From Glycomyces luteolus (GTDB lineage: Bacteria > Actinomycetota > Actinomycetes > Mycobacteriales > Micromonosporaceae), in the NCBI RefSeq assembly GCF_027622875.1, contig NZ_JAPZVP010000013.1:62001-126000 (forward strand): a DNA stretch of 64,000 nucleotides, read 5' to 3'. Made by a program: the position numbers and the translations under genes. Shown in pieces: positions 17,218-27,066 of this stretch (positions are counted from its first letter, which is position 1; every line of letters begins with the position of its first letter). The notes under the pieces were generated by a model, which saw only the letters and a list, made by a program, of their open reading frames with translations, ran no database searches and was not told the origin of the DNA.

Positions 17218-18438
17218 TCAGATGTTGGCGGCGATGTCCTTGCGGTAGTAGCCGCCTTCGAGCTTGACGCCTTCGGCGAGGGCGTAGGCCTCTTGGCGCG
17301 CTTGGGCGACCGAGGCGCCGGTGCCGACGCAGTTGAGGACGCGGCCGCCGGTGGCGATGAGCTGGCCCGAGGCGTCGAGCGCGGTGCCGGCGTGGAAGAC
17401 CCCGGCCTCGTCGGCGCCGTAGAGCGGGCGCCCGGTCACGGTGTCGCCCGGGTAGCCCTCGTTGGAGACGACGACGCACACGGCCGCGCCTTCGCGCCAC
17501 CACAAGGATTTGATCGTGTCGAGCTTGCCGGTCGCGGCGGCGTGCAGGAGCCCGCCGAGCGGGGTCTCCAGGAGCGCGAGCACGGCCTGGATCTCCGGGT
17601 CGCCGAAGCGGGCGTTGAATTCGACGACCTTGAGGCCCTTGGAGGTCAGGGCCAGGCCGCAGTAGAGGGTGCCGACGAACGGGGTGCCGCGCCCGGCGAG
17701 CTCGGCAAGGGTCGGTTCGGCGACGCGCTCCATGATCTCGGCGACGAGGTCGTCCGGGGCCCACGGCAGCGGCGTGTACGCGCCCATGCCGCCGGTGTTG
17801 GGGCCGGTGCCGCCGTCGCCGATGCGCTTGAAGTCCTGGGCGGGCAGCAGCGCCTTCGCGTGCGTGCCGTCGCTCACGACGAAGAGGGAGACCTCGGGGC
17901 CGTCGAGGTATTCCTCGATGACGACGCGCTCGCATTCGAGCGCGTGGGCGAGGGCCTGCTCGCGGTCCTCGGTGACGACGACGCCCTTGCCGGCGGCGAG
18001 GCCGTCGTCCTTGACGACGTACGGCGCGCCGAACTCGTCGAGCGCGGCCTCGGCCTCCTCGCGGGTCTTGCAGACGCGCGCGGCGGCGGTCGGGACGCCC
18101 GCGGCGGCCATGACCTCTTTCGCGAAGGCCTTCGAGCCCTCGATGAGGGCGGCTTCGCCGCTCGGACCGTAGACCGGGATGCCCTTGGCGCGCACCGCGT
18201 CGGCGACGCCCGCGACGAGCGGGGCCTCGGGGCCGATGATCACGAGGTCGGCCGCGGAGGTCACCGCCAGGGACGCCACGGCGGCCGGGTCGGTCTGGTT
18301 CACCGGCACGCAGTCGCCGAGGGCGGCCATGCCGGGGTTGCCCGGCGCGCAGATGAGCTTGGTGACGGATTCGTCTGCGGCCAGCGACGCCGCGAGGGCG
18401 TGCTCGCGGCCGCCGGTGCCGATCAGGAGTACTCGCAC
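17218..18438 (-). CDS. purD: phosphoribosylamine-glycine ligase
   Basis: Second step of purine synthesis: joins glycine to phosphoribosylamine with ATP. The ATP-grasp protein (406 residues, slightly shorter than the usual 420) opens with VLLIGTGGREHALA and shows GPEAPLVAG, SKAFAKEVM, VVKDDGLAAGKGVVV, QDFKRIGDGGTGPNTGGMGA and VVEFNARFGDPE. The GTG start at 18438 is supported by TAAACT six bases upstream. It is divergent from purB, so the two purine transcripts share the region carrying repeat copy 3. Confidence 0.97.
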   Translation of the reverse strand: MRVLLIGTGGREHALAASLAADESVTKLICAPGNPGMAALGDCVPVNQTDPAAVASLAVTSAADLVIIGPEAPLVAGVADAVRAKGIPVYGPSGEAALIEGSKAFAKEVMAAAGVPTAAARVCKTREEAEAALDEFGAPYVVKDDGLAAGKGVVVTEDREQALAHALECERVVIEEYLDGPEVSLFVVSDGTHAKALLPAQDFKRIGDGGTGPNTGGMGAYTPLPWAPDDLVAEIMERVAEPTLAELAGRGTPFVGTLYCGLALTSKGLKVVEFNARFGDPEIQAVLALLETPLGGLLHAAATGKLDTIKSLWWREGAAVCVVVSNEGYPGDTVTGRPLYGADEAGVFHAGTALDASGQLIATGGRVLNCVGTGASVAQARQEAYALAEGVKLEGGYYRKDIAANI

Positions 18439-18444
18439 ACCGCC

Positions 18445-18450
18445 AGTTTA
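18445..18450 (-). promoter_or_regulatory. -10 box, leaderless promoter of purD
   Basis: TAAACT on the minus strand, six bases from GTG 18438. Confidence 0.55.
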
Positions 18451-18550
18451 CGTGGCGGATACGTGCAGGTTAACCGCCACGCCGAGTGGTTCCCGGCACT
18501 CGGGACCGCGAGCGGGCCCTGAACGGGGGCCGCGCTCGCGTCTTGTCCTC

Positions 18551-18647
18551 TTTCGGGTGACAACGGCGATTCGGGCGCCGGTTCTTGTCGTACCCGGCGG
18601 GGATCGTGGGCGCTACGGTCCCCTGGGTGGGTGGGGGCTTGGGATGG
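18551..18647 (+). repeat. dispersed repeat, copy 3 (diverged)
   Basis: Shares TTTCGGGTGACAA, CCGGTTCTTGTCG(T/G)ACCCGG and GGGTGGGTGGGGGCTTG with the other copies. Its middle reads GGCGCTACGGT where copy 1 has a different sequence, so it groups with copy 4. Confidence 0.75.
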
Positions 18648-18778
18648 TCTAACAGTGACCCACCCTTACTAGGGCGGGTACGCGCACAGCGCCAGCATCG
18701 AGGCTCGACCGCGCCGACCGGGTCACGGTCGGACGCCGACCCTGCGCAGGCGTGCACGAGCAGTGCCATGATGGGCGC

Positions 18779-20197
18779 GTGACTGCGAATGTGCTCGCCG
18801 AGCGTTATGCCTCCGCCTCGATGCGCGACATCTGGGACCCCGTCGGCAAGATCAAGGCCGAGCGGCGCCTGTGGCTGGCCGTCCTCCAGGCCCAGCACGA
18901 CCTGGGCGTCCACGTCCAGGACGGCGTGATCGCCGACTACGAGCGCGTGCTCGACCAGGTCGACCTCGCCTCGATCGCCGAGCGCGAGCGCGTCACCAAG
19001 CACGACGTGAAGGCCCGCATCGAGGAGTTCTCCGACCTTGCCGGGCACCAGCACATCCACAAGGGCATGACCAGCCGCGACCTCACCGAGAACGTCGAGC
19101 AGATGCAGGTCCGCCAGTCCCTCGAGCTGGTGCGCGACCGCCTCGTCGCCGCCCTCGTGCGCCTCGCCGCCCGCGCCGCCCAGCACCGCGACCTCGTCAT
19201 GGCCGGACGCAGCCACAACGTGCCCGCCCAGGCCACCACCCTCGGGAAGCGCTTCGCGACCTGGGCCGAGGAGCTCCTCGCCGCCCTCGACCGCATCGAG
19301 GACCTGCTCAAGCGCTACCCGCTGCGCGGCATCAAGGGCCCCGTCGGCACCGCCCAGGACATGCTCGACCTCTTCGACGGCGACACCGCGAAGCTCGCCG
19401 AGCTCGAGACCCGCGTCGCCGGGCACCTCGGCTTCGACCGCGTCATGGACTCGGTCGGCCAGGTCTACCCGCGCTCCCTCGACTACGAGGTCGGCTCCGC
19501 GCTCGTCCAGGCCGTCGCCGGGCCCTCCTCCGCCGCGATCACGATCCGCCTCATGGCCGGGGCCGAGCTCGCCACCGAGGGCTTCATGCCGGGCCAGGTC
19601 GGCTCCTCCGCCATGCCGCACAAGATGAACACCCGCTCCTCCGAGCGGGTGAACGGCCTCGCCGTGGTCGTGCGCGGGTACGCCGCGATGCTCGGCGAGC
19701 TCGCCGGCGACCAGTGGAACGAAGGGGACGTCTCCTGCTCGGTGGTCCGCCGCGTCGCCCTCCCCGACCTGTTCTACGCCGTCGACGGTCTGTATGAGAC
19801 ATTCCTCACGATCCTCGACAACTTCGGGGCCTACCCGGCCGTCATCGGCGCCGAACTCGACCGGTACCTCCCCTTCCTGACGTCCACAAAGGTCCTCATG
19901 GCGGCCGTCAAGCAGGGAGGCGGCCGCGAGGACGCCCACGAGGCCATCAAAGAGCACGCCGTCGCCGTCGCCCGGGCCATGCGCGAGAACGGCCAGCGCG
20001 AGAACGACCTCTTCGACCGCCTCGCCGCCGACCCGCGCCTGCCCCTCGACCGGGACGGCCTCGACGCCCTCGTTGCGAATCCGGGTGAATTCATCGGCGC
20101 CGCAGGCGATCAGGTGGACCGTGTAGCCGAAAGAGTGGCTTTGGCGGCCAAATCGCACCCCGAGGCCGCGTCCTACCGGCCGGGAAACATCCTATGA
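18779..20197 (+). CDS. purB: adenylosuccinate lyase
   Basis: Cleaves SAICAR to AICAR and adenylosuccinate to AMP. The 472-residue fumarase/aspartase-superfamily protein shows ERRLWLAVLQAQ, HIHKGMTSRDLTENVEQMQ, GRSHNVPAQATTLGKRF, RGIKGPVGTAQDM and the signature loop GSSAMPHKMNTRSSER. GTG 18779 (then TANVLAERYAS) matches the normal N-terminus; an ATG 27 bases upstream keeps the frame but adds unlike residues. The stop is only 107 bases from purS, leaving no room for purC, which often lies here. Confidence 0.96.
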   Translation: MTANVLAERYASASMRDIWDPVGKIKAERRLWLAVLQAQHDLGVHVQDGVIADYERVLDQVDLASIAERERVTKHDVKARIEEFSDLAGHQHIHKGMTSRDLTENVEQMQVRQSLELVRDRLVAALVRLAARAAQHRDLVMAGRSHNVPAQATTLGKRFATWAEELLAALDRIEDLLKRYPLRGIKGPVGTAQDMLDLFDGDTAKLAELETRVAGHLGFDRVMDSVGQVYPRSLDYEVGSALVQAVAGPSSAAITIRLMAGAELATEGFMPGQVGSSAMPHKMNTRSSERVNGLAVVVRGYAAMLGELAGDQWNEGDVSCSVVRRVALPDLFYAVDGLYETFLTILDNFGAYPAVIGAELDRYLPFLTSTKVLMAAVKQGGGREDAHEAIKEHAVAVARAMRENGQRENDLFDRLAADPRLPLDRDGLDALVANPGEFIGAAGDQVDRVAERVALAAKSHPEAASYRPGNIL

Positions 20198-20304
20198 CTC
20201 GCTGTGACCTGGCACCGTCCTCGTAGCTCGGCACTGGCCCTGGTCAGGGCCGGTGAATATGCTTGGCCTGTTGTCCCGTCCATGTGACCGACAGGAGTGC
20301 GCCC

Positions 20305-20550
20305 GTGGCCCGTGTAGTGGTCGACGTGATGCTGAAGTCCGAAATCCTCGACCCCCAGGGTGAGGCCGTCCTCGGGGCGCTGCCCCGCCTCGGCGTCAAC
20401 GACGTGTCGTCGGTGCGGATCGGCAAGCGCGTCGAGATCGAGTTCGACGAGAACGCCCAGAACGTCGAGGAGCAGTCGCGAGTGATCGCCGACCAGCTCC
20501 TGGCCAACCCGGTCATCGAGAGCTTCTCGCTGTCGATCGAGGGCGCATGA
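20305..20550 (+). CDS. purS: FGAM synthase subunit PurS
   Basis: The small 81-residue structural subunit of the three-part formylglycinamidine ribonucleotide synthase. [31 protein letters not shown] and [13 protein letters not shown] are typical. The GTG at 20305 follows AGGAG with good spacing; an upstream ATG at 20263 would add a non-family extension. It overlaps purQ by four bases (ATGA). Confidence 0.96.
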   Translation: MARVVVDVMLKSEILDPQGEAVLGALPRLGVNDVSSVRIGKRVEIEFDENAQNVEEQSRVIADQLLANPVIESFSLSIEGA

Positions 20551-21245
20551 GCGCGCGCGTCGGGGTCGTGACCTTCCCCGGCTCGCTCGACGACCGGGAC
20601 GCCGCCCGCGCGGTGCGCCTCGCCGGCGGCGAGCCGGTGGGGCTGTGGCACGACGACGCCGCGCTCGGACGCGTCGACGCCGTGTTCCTGCCCGGCGGGT
20701 TCTCCTACGGAGACGCGCTGCGCTGCGGGGCCATCGCCCGCTTCTCGCAGGTGATGGACACCGTGAAAGCCGCCGCGGCCCAGGGGATGCCCGTCCTCGG
20801 GGTGTGCAACGGCTTCCAGGTGCTGTGCGAATCGCACCTGCTGCCGGGGGCCCTGGTGCGCAACGCCCACCTGCGCTACCGCAACCGTCCCGCGCGCCTG
20901 CGCGTCGAGACCTCCCGCACCGCGTGGACGCGTCTCTACCAGCCGGGCAGCGAAGTGGTCTTCCCCGCCAAGCACGGCGAGGGCCGCTACGTCGCCGACG
21001 AAGCCGTCCTGGACGAGCTCGAAGCGAACGGCCGCGTGGTCTTCCGGTACCTCGACAACCCGAACGGTTCGATGCGCGACATCGCCGGGGTGACCAACGA
21101 GGCCGGGAACGTCGTGGGCCTCATGCCCCACCCCGAGCACGCCGTCGACGAGCTGACCGGCCCGTCGACCGACGGGCTCGGCATTGTCGCCTCCGTCCTG
21201 GCCCACCTCACCGGGGCCGTCGACACCAGTGGAGTCAGCCGATGA
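20547..21245 (+). CDS. purQ: FGAM synthase glutaminase subunit PurQ
   Basis: A class I glutamine amidotransferase that supplies ammonia to PurL. The 232 residues contain [35 protein letters not shown], the nucleophile cysteine in [11 protein letters not shown] and the His/Glu pair in [11 protein letters not shown]. It starts in an ATGA overlap with purS and its own stop overlaps the purL ATG in the same way, so the three subunits are translationally coupled. Confidence 0.97.
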   Translation: MSARVGVVTFPGSLDDRDAARAVRLAGGEPVGLWHDDAALGRVDAVFLPGGFSYGDALRCGAIARFSQVMDTVKAAAAQGMPVLGVCNGFQVLCESHLLPGALVRNAHLRYRNRPARLRVETSRTAWTRLYQPGSEVVFPAKHGEGRYVADEAVLDELEANGRVVFRYLDNPNGSMRDIAGVTNEAGNVVGLMPHPEHAVDELTGPSTDGLGIVASVLAHLTGAVDTSGVSR

Positions 21246-23518
21246 GCCAGCTCAACGTCGCGATAGACACGGTCGGGGTCGCCGACGCGACCCCCGACGA
21301 GAAGCAGCCGTGGCTTGAACTGGGCCTGAAAGAGGACGAGTACCAGCGGATCCGCGAGATCCTCGGGCGCCGCCCCACCCAGTCCGAGCTCGCCATGTAC
21401 TCGATCATGTGGTCCGAGCATTGCTCGTACAAGTCGAGCCGCGTGCACCTGCGCCAGTTCGGCGAGAAGAACCCGAAGACCCCGCGCCTGCTGGCCGGGA
21501 TCGGGGAGAACGCGGGCGTCGTCGCCATCGACGAGAACCTCGCGGTCACCTTCAAGGTCGAATCCCACAACCACCCGTCGTACGTCGAACCGAAGCAGGG
21601 AGCGGCCACCGGCGTCGGCGGCATCATCCGCGACATCATCGCCATGGGCGCCCGCCCGATCGCCGTCATGGACTCCCTCCGCTTCGGCGCCATCGACCAC
21701 CCCGACACCGCCCGGGTCCTCCCGGGCGTCGTCGACGGCATCGGCCACTACGGCAACTGCGTGGGCCTGCCCAACATCGGCGGCGAGACCTACTTCGACC
21801 CGTGCTACCAGGGCAACCCGCTCGTCAACGCGCTCAGCGTCGGCGTCCTGCCCCGCTCGCGCCTCCAGTCGATGCAGGCCAGCGGCGTCGGCAACACCGT
21901 GATCCTCATGGGCGCCAAGACCGGCCGCGACGGCATCGGCGGCGTCTCCGTGCTCGCAAGCGCCACCTTCTCCGAAACCGGTGAAGGCGACGCCCGCCCG
22001 AGCGTCCAGGTCGGCGACCCGTTCACCGAGAAGCTGCTCATCGAGGTCTGCCTCGAGCTCTTCGACGCCGGACTCGTCGTGGGCGTCCAGGACCTCGGCG
22101 GCGCCGGGCTCACCTGCGCGCTCTCCGAGACCGCGGCCGCCGGCGACGGCGGCATGCACGTCGACCTCGAACGGGTCCCGCTGCGCGCCAAGGGCATGGA
22201 GCCGCACGACATCCTCGCCTCGGAGTCGCAGGAGCGGATGCTCCTCATCGTCGACCCCGCCAAGGCCGAGGAAGTGCTCGCGCGCTCGCGTCGCTGGGGC
22301 CTGCTCGCCACCGAGATCGGCACCGTCACCGACTCCGGTCGCCTGGTGATCGACTTCCACGGCCAGACCGTCGTGGACGTTCCGCCGAAGTCGCTCGCCG
22401 ACGAGGGCCCGGTCTACCACCGGCCCATCGCCGAACCGAACGACCTGGCGCTCATCGCCGTCGACCGCGCCGAGACGCTGCCGCGTCCGACCACCGACGA
22501 GGAGATCCGCCAGACCGTCCTCGACATGGCCGCCAGCCCGAACCTGTGCGACAAGTCCTGGATCACCGAGCAGTACGACTCCTCGGTGTTCGGCAACACC
22601 GTGCTGGGAACGCCGCACGACGCGGGCGTGGTCCGCTTGGACGAGACCACGGGCGTCGGCATCGCGATCTCCCTGGACGGCAACGGCCGCTTCGCGCGGC
22701 TCGACCCGTACACGGGCGCGCAGCTGGCGCTCGCCGAGGCCTACCGGAACGTCGCCGTCACCGGTGCGACCCCGATCGCCATCAGCGACTGCCTCAACTT
22801 CGGCTCGCCGGAGGACCCGCACGTGATGTGGCAGTTCGAGCGTGCCGTCACCGGCATCGCCGACGGCGCGCAGAAACTCGGCATCCCGGTCACCGGCGGC
22901 AACGTCTCGTTCTACAACCAGACCGGCCGCGACGCGATCCACCCGACGCCCGTCATCGGCGTGCTCGGCGTGATCGACGACGTGCACCGCCGCATCCCGC
23001 TGGGGCTGGGCAAGACCGGCGACACGATCGCGCTCATCGGCGAGACCCGCGAGGAGCTCTCGGGCTCCGAATGGGCCTCGGTGAAGCACGGCCACCTCGG
23101 CGGCGTCCCGCCGGTCGTCGACCTCGACCACGAGATGAAGCTCGCCGAGCTCCTCTCGCGCATGGCCGAGACCGAGCAGCTCGCCGGCGCGCACGACCTC
23201 TCCGAGGGCGGGCTGGCGCAGGCGCTCGTCGAGGCGATCTGCCACTCCGGGCTCGGCGCGCAGGTCCTCCTGCCCGAGGGCGCGGACCCGTTCACGTACC
23301 TGTTCTCGGAGTCGTCCGGGCGGGTGCTCGTGGTGATCCCGCGCGGCCAGGAGCTGGCCGTGCGCACCGCCTGCGAGCAGCGCGCCCTGCCGATCACGCC
23401 GCTGGGCGTGGCCGACGCGAACACCGACGGCCTGCACCTGCGGGACCACTTCGACATCGGCCGCGATGAGCTCGAGGCGTCCTGGAAGGGCCGCATCGGC
23501 GCCCTGCTGGGCGAGTAG
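21242..23518 (+). CDS. purL: FGAM synthase large subunit PurL
   Basis: Catalyses ATP-dependent conversion of FGAR to FGAM with PurQ and PurS. The 758-residue protein has the duplicated PurM-like architecture: [54 protein letters not shown], then the second half with [23 protein letters not shown] and [17 protein letters not shown] 21242 overlaps purQ by four bases. A wide antisense reading frame exists but is a codon-bias shadow. Confidence 0.98.
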   Translation: MSQLNVAIDTVGVADATPDEKQPWLELGLKEDEYQRIREILGRRPTQSELAMYSIMWSEHCSYKSSRVHLRQFGEKNPKTPRLLAGIGENAGVVAIDENLAVTFKVESHNHPSYVEPKQGAATGVGGIIRDIIAMGARPIAVMDSLRFGAIDHPDTARVLPGVVDGIGHYGNCVGLPNIGGETYFDPCYQGNPLVNALSVGVLPRSRLQSMQASGVGNTVILMGAKTGRDGIGGVSVLASATFSETGEGDARPSVQVGDPFTEKLLIEVCLELFDAGLVVGVQDLGGAGLTCALSETAAAGDGGMHVDLERVPLRAKGMEPHDILASESQERMLLIVDPAKAEEVLARSRRWGLLATEIGTVTDSGRLVIDFHGQTVVDVPPKSLADEGPVYHRPIAEPNDLALIAVDRAETLPRPTTDEEIRQTVLDMAASPNLCDKSWITEQYDSSVFGNTVLGTPHDAGVVRLDETTGVGIAISLDGNGRFARLDPYTGAQLALAEAYRNVAVTGATPIAISDCLNFGSPEDPHVMWQFERAVTGIADGAQKLGIPVTGGNVSFYNQTGRDAIHPTPVIGVLGVIDDVHRRIPLGLGKTGDTIALIGETREELSGSEWASVKHGHLGGVPPVVDLDHEMKLAELLSRMAETEQLAGAHDLSEGGLAQALVEAICHSGLGAQVLLPEGADPFTYLFSESSGRVLVVIPRGQELAVRTACEQRALPITPLGVADANTDGLHLRDHFDIGRDELEASWKGRIGALLGE

Positions 23519-23531
23519 CGCATCGACACGA

Positions 23532-23570
23532 GAACCGCCCCGGGGCTTCGGCTCCGGGGCGGTTCGTTTT
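23532..23570 (+). terminator. terminator after purSQL
   Basis: A 15-bp stem with one G-U (23532-23546 with 23551-23565), a TTCG loop, and GTTTT after it. The only classical U-tailed example on the plus strand here. Confidence 0.9.
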
Positions 23571-23718
23571 CGGGGCACGCCGAAAGCCGCCGTGCCTCTG
23601 GGTTAAGGGTCCCCGGTTTTCCAAGCTAGCGGGGTGGACCTGAAGCGGACCTGAAGCGACCTGAAGCCGAGCTGAAGGCAAGGAGACGCGAGTCGCCATA
23701 TAAGAGAGGTATCGGCGG

Positions 23719-24081
23719 CTACTCGCCGATGAGTTCGCCCTCGGGGGTCGCGAGCGGGAGCAGTCGGCTGAGGTCGGCGCGCTGACCCGAGGCCGTGACC
23801 TTGCCGGTCGCGACCGCTTCCTGCCATGCGGTGCGGCCGGTGGCGAGGAGGAGGAACACGAGCGGTTGACATTCCACGACGTTCGGGGGAGTGCCGCGGC
23901 GGTGCCGCGGGCCTTCGACGCACTGCACCGCCCCGTACGGCGGGACCCGCACTTCCACGGTGTGACCAGGGGCTTTAGCCGCCAGCGCCTGGAGGAGTCC
24001 CCGCACGGCGCCCTTGAGCGTCTCCCGATCGGGGGCCTCATCGTTGTCGATTGCGGCCATGGCATCGACCACAGCATCCAC
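23719..24081 (-). CDS. sterol-carrier-family protein, unknown function
   Basis: A 120-residue conserved actinobacterial protein of the kind often annotated as sterol carrier family and found near purF/purL. The segment VEVRVPPYGAVQCVEG, then RGTPPNVVECQPLVFLLLATGR and WQEAVATGKVTASGQRADL fit an SCP2-like fold with a hydrophobic pocket. Its ligand and link to purine synthesis are unknown. The start is a GTG at 24081 with GGAGG eight to twelve bases upstream. Confidence 0.78.
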   Translation of the reverse strand: MDAVVDAMAAIDNDEAPDRETLKGAVRGLLQALAAKAPGHTVEVRVPPYGAVQCVEGPRHRRGTPPNVVECQPLVFLLLATGRTAWQEAVATGKVTASGQRADLSRLLPLATPEGELIGE

Positions 24082-24346
24082 GAGGAGACCTCCGACCCAC
24101 GTTAGACTGCCCGTTACGGCACGTCACCGAACCGGCGTGCCCCAGAAAATTGTGTGCTCTCAGACCACTGCGCGCTCGGTCGCCCGGGCGCCATATGGTT
24201 GCCGCAGTGCCTGCACCCCGGTCCCGTGACCGAAATGAGACCAGGCATAGTGGCGACGATGGCCCGCTTCCGTGGGTTCGTCGTGCCTGCCCGTGGCAGA
24301 TCGCCGCGAGTAGCGCCGGATGGCACATGCCCAGGAGGGGATGTAG

Positions 24347-26386
24347 ATGACCGTAGCGTCCGAACCGAGCGGGACCCAGACTAACGTCCCGCGGTCCCGG
24401 CGCGGCGGACGGGGTGGCCTGCGGTCACGCCTGGCCGGCCTCGCCGCGGCGGGCGGCGTCCTTCTCGGCATCCTCGCGTTCCCGCAGGCCGCGTCCGCGC
24501 AGGACGTCGCAGGCTGGTTCAACGGCTCGTTCAATCCGAACCCGGTGTCCATCGGCGGTCAGGCCACGGTCATCAGCTTCACGGTGATGAACAACAACCC
24601 CGTGCAGCCCAAGGACATCACGGTCAAGGCGAAGGTCGACGGGCTCAACGACGTCGTCGGCGGCATCGACAACGACGGCGGCGCCGGCCTCTGCACCCGC
24701 GAGGACGCGGACAAGGTGAAGTGCGCCCAGGTCGAGCCGGGCGGGCAGCGGACCATCTCGTTCACCGTCTCCACCGTGACCGAGTCCGAGCTGCCGAGCG
24801 GCGAGCAGGTCTCGGGGAACTTCACGGTCGACTTCGAGGGCCAGACCCAGTCCAGCGGACTCAGCGTGGTCGGCACTGCCACCGTCTCGACGGTCTCCTC
24901 GATCAGCGGCGAGGTGACCTCGAACGCCGAACCGGTGCCGGACGCGAAGCTCGAACTCACCGACGGCGAGGGCGGCGAGCACGAGGCCACCACCGACAGC
25001 GACGGCAAGTACGAGTTCACCGGCGACAACTCCAACCCGATCGCGCCGGGCGACATGACGCTGAAGATCACCGCGGAGGGCTTCGAGGAGAAGACCGAGG
25101 AGTTCAACGTCCGCGAAGGCAGCCAGACGTACCAGATGAACATCACGCTCGCCCAGGTCCAGGAGGCCGAGCCGAGCACGGCGGCGACCACCGAGGCCGC
25201 GCCGACCTCCTCCGCGGAGCCGAGCGAGCCCCCTGCCGACGACGGCGGGATGTCCGCAACGCTGATCTTCCTCATCATCATCGGCGCGCTTCTGGTGATC
25301 GGCGGCATCGTCGGCATCTTCTTCCTGCTGCGCGGCGGCAAGGACAAGGACGATGACGACGCGGAGAGCTTCGCCCCCGACACGCCGCCGGACCACACGC
25401 CGACCGCGGCCCAGGTCGGCACGCCCGGCGTCTACCAGGCCGCGCCCGGCCCCGAAGCCGACGCGCCGACGATGATCCACCCCGGCGGCCTCGTCGGCGG
25501 GAGCCCGGCCGCGCCGACCCAGTTCGGGCCCGCGTACGGCGGTTCGGATTCGACGCAGGTCATGCCGCAGGGCGGCTTCGGCGCCGCACCGGGGATGCCG
25601 GGCGGCCAGGTCGGCCCCGACGGCACCACGATCCTCCCGGTCGTCAAGCAGCCGGGCGGGCCCGGCGCCTCCGACGCCACGCAGATCATGCCGCAGGCGA
25701 ACCTCGGCTCGCAGCCGCCGGCCGCGCCGCCGAGTCCTTACGGCGACATGGGTTCCAGGCACGCGGCCCCGTCGGCGCCGGCGAGCCCGGTCGCGCCTTC
25801 GAACCCGTACGACCCGGCCGCGACCCGGCCGCATCCGGGGCCGTCCCCGGCTGGCGCACCGAGCCCGTACGGCGACGCCGGTTCGACGCGCCCGCACCCG
25901 GCGCCCACGCCGCCGCCGTCCGCCGGTTCCATGTTCGATCCGCAGCAGCCGGGGCACGCGCCGCAGGACCAGGGCTACGGGGCGCCGAGCGCGCCGCGCG
26001 ACCAGGGCTACGGCCCGCAGGGCTCGCCGAGCGCGCCGCAGTACGGTCCGGGCTCGCAGAGCTACGGGCCGCAGGGCGGCCAGCCGGGCTATGGCGCGCA
26101 CGGTGCGCCGAGCGCTCCGCCGAGTGCGCCGCGCAGTGCCCCGCCGAGCAATGACGCGTACCCGAGCCAGTCGCTGCGCCGCGACCCGTACGCGCCGCAG
26201 GAGCAGCCTCCGCAGCCGACGGGCGAGTACGGGGCGACCCGTGCGATGCCGCAGTACGGCGACCAGCCCCAGCCGCCGGCCGCGCCGTACGGCGGCGAGC
26301 CGGACCGCGAGGGCGAGGACCCGGACGCCAAGCGCACCGACCGCCGCAACTGGGGCGAGTGGGACGACCGTCCCCGGTCCTGGTGA
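24347..26386 (+). CDS. exported Ig-like membrane protein with long proline-rich tail
   Basis: A 679-residue single-pass protein. A signal sequence ends near residue 51 (FPQAASA-QD). Residues 55-180 look like a CARDB-type Ig domain, and 184-270 a carboxypeptidase-regulatory-like domain (ISGEVTSNAEPVPDAKLELT, GKYEFTGD). A Thr/Ala/Glu stalk precedes a membrane helix at about 303-328. The remaining 350 residues, presumably cytoplasmic, are Pro/Gly/Gln-rich and contain five threonine motifs of the type D-x-T-x-(V/I)-x-P near residues 375, 403, 428, 445 and 637, resembling kinase/FHA sites. Function unknown. A strong AGGAGGGG precedes the ATG. The product has no catalytic domain. Confidence 0.75.
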   Translation: MTVASEPSGTQTNVPRSRRGGRGGLRSRLAGLAAAGGVLLGILAFPQAASAQDVAGWFNGSFNPNPVSIGGQATVISFTVMNNNPVQPKDITVKAKVDGLNDVVGGIDNDGGAGLCTREDADKVKCAQVEPGGQRTISFTVSTVTESELPSGEQVSGNFTVDFEGQTQSSGLSVVGTATVSTVSSISGEVTSNAEPVPDAKLELTDGEGGEHEATTDSDGKYEFTGDNSNPIAPGDMTLKITAEGFEEKTEEFNVREGSQTYQMNITLAQVQEAEPSTAATTEAAPTSSAEPSEPPADDGGMSATLIFLIIIGALLVIGGIVGIFFLLRGGKDKDDDDAESFAPDTPPDHTPTAAQVGTPGVYQAAPGPEADAPTMIHPGGLVGGSPAAPTQFGPAYGGSDSTQVMPQGGFGAAPGMPGGQVGPDGTTILPVVKQPGGPGASDATQIMPQANLGSQPPAAPPSPYGDMGSRHAAPSAPASPVAPSNPYDPAATRPHPGPSPAGAPSPYGDAGSTRPHPAPTPPPSAGSMFDPQQPGHAPQDQGYGAPSAPRDQGYGPQGSPSAPQYGPGSQSYGPQGGQPGYGAHGAPSAPPSAPRSAPPSNDAYPSQSLRRDPYAPQEQPPQPTGEYGATRAMPQYGDQPQPPAAPYGGEPDREGEDPDAKRTDRRNWGEWDDRPRSW

Positions 26387-27066
<680 letters not shown>

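Larger units (their letters stand above)
18439..18778. other. 340-bp purD/purB divergent region
   Basis: Contains the purD promoter, dispersed-repeat copy 3 and an imperfect hairpin (about 18657-18678, 8 of 9 pairs). No ORF. Confidence 0.6.

Noticed and set aside
20987-23578. 863-codon open frame antisense to purL
   Set aside because: A codon-bias shadow: high third-position GC keeps the opposite frame open. Composition is Gly/Ala/Val/Asp/Arg filler and purL on the other strand is unmistakable. The same holds for long antisense frames over purB, the LAL genes and the GT-C-like genes.
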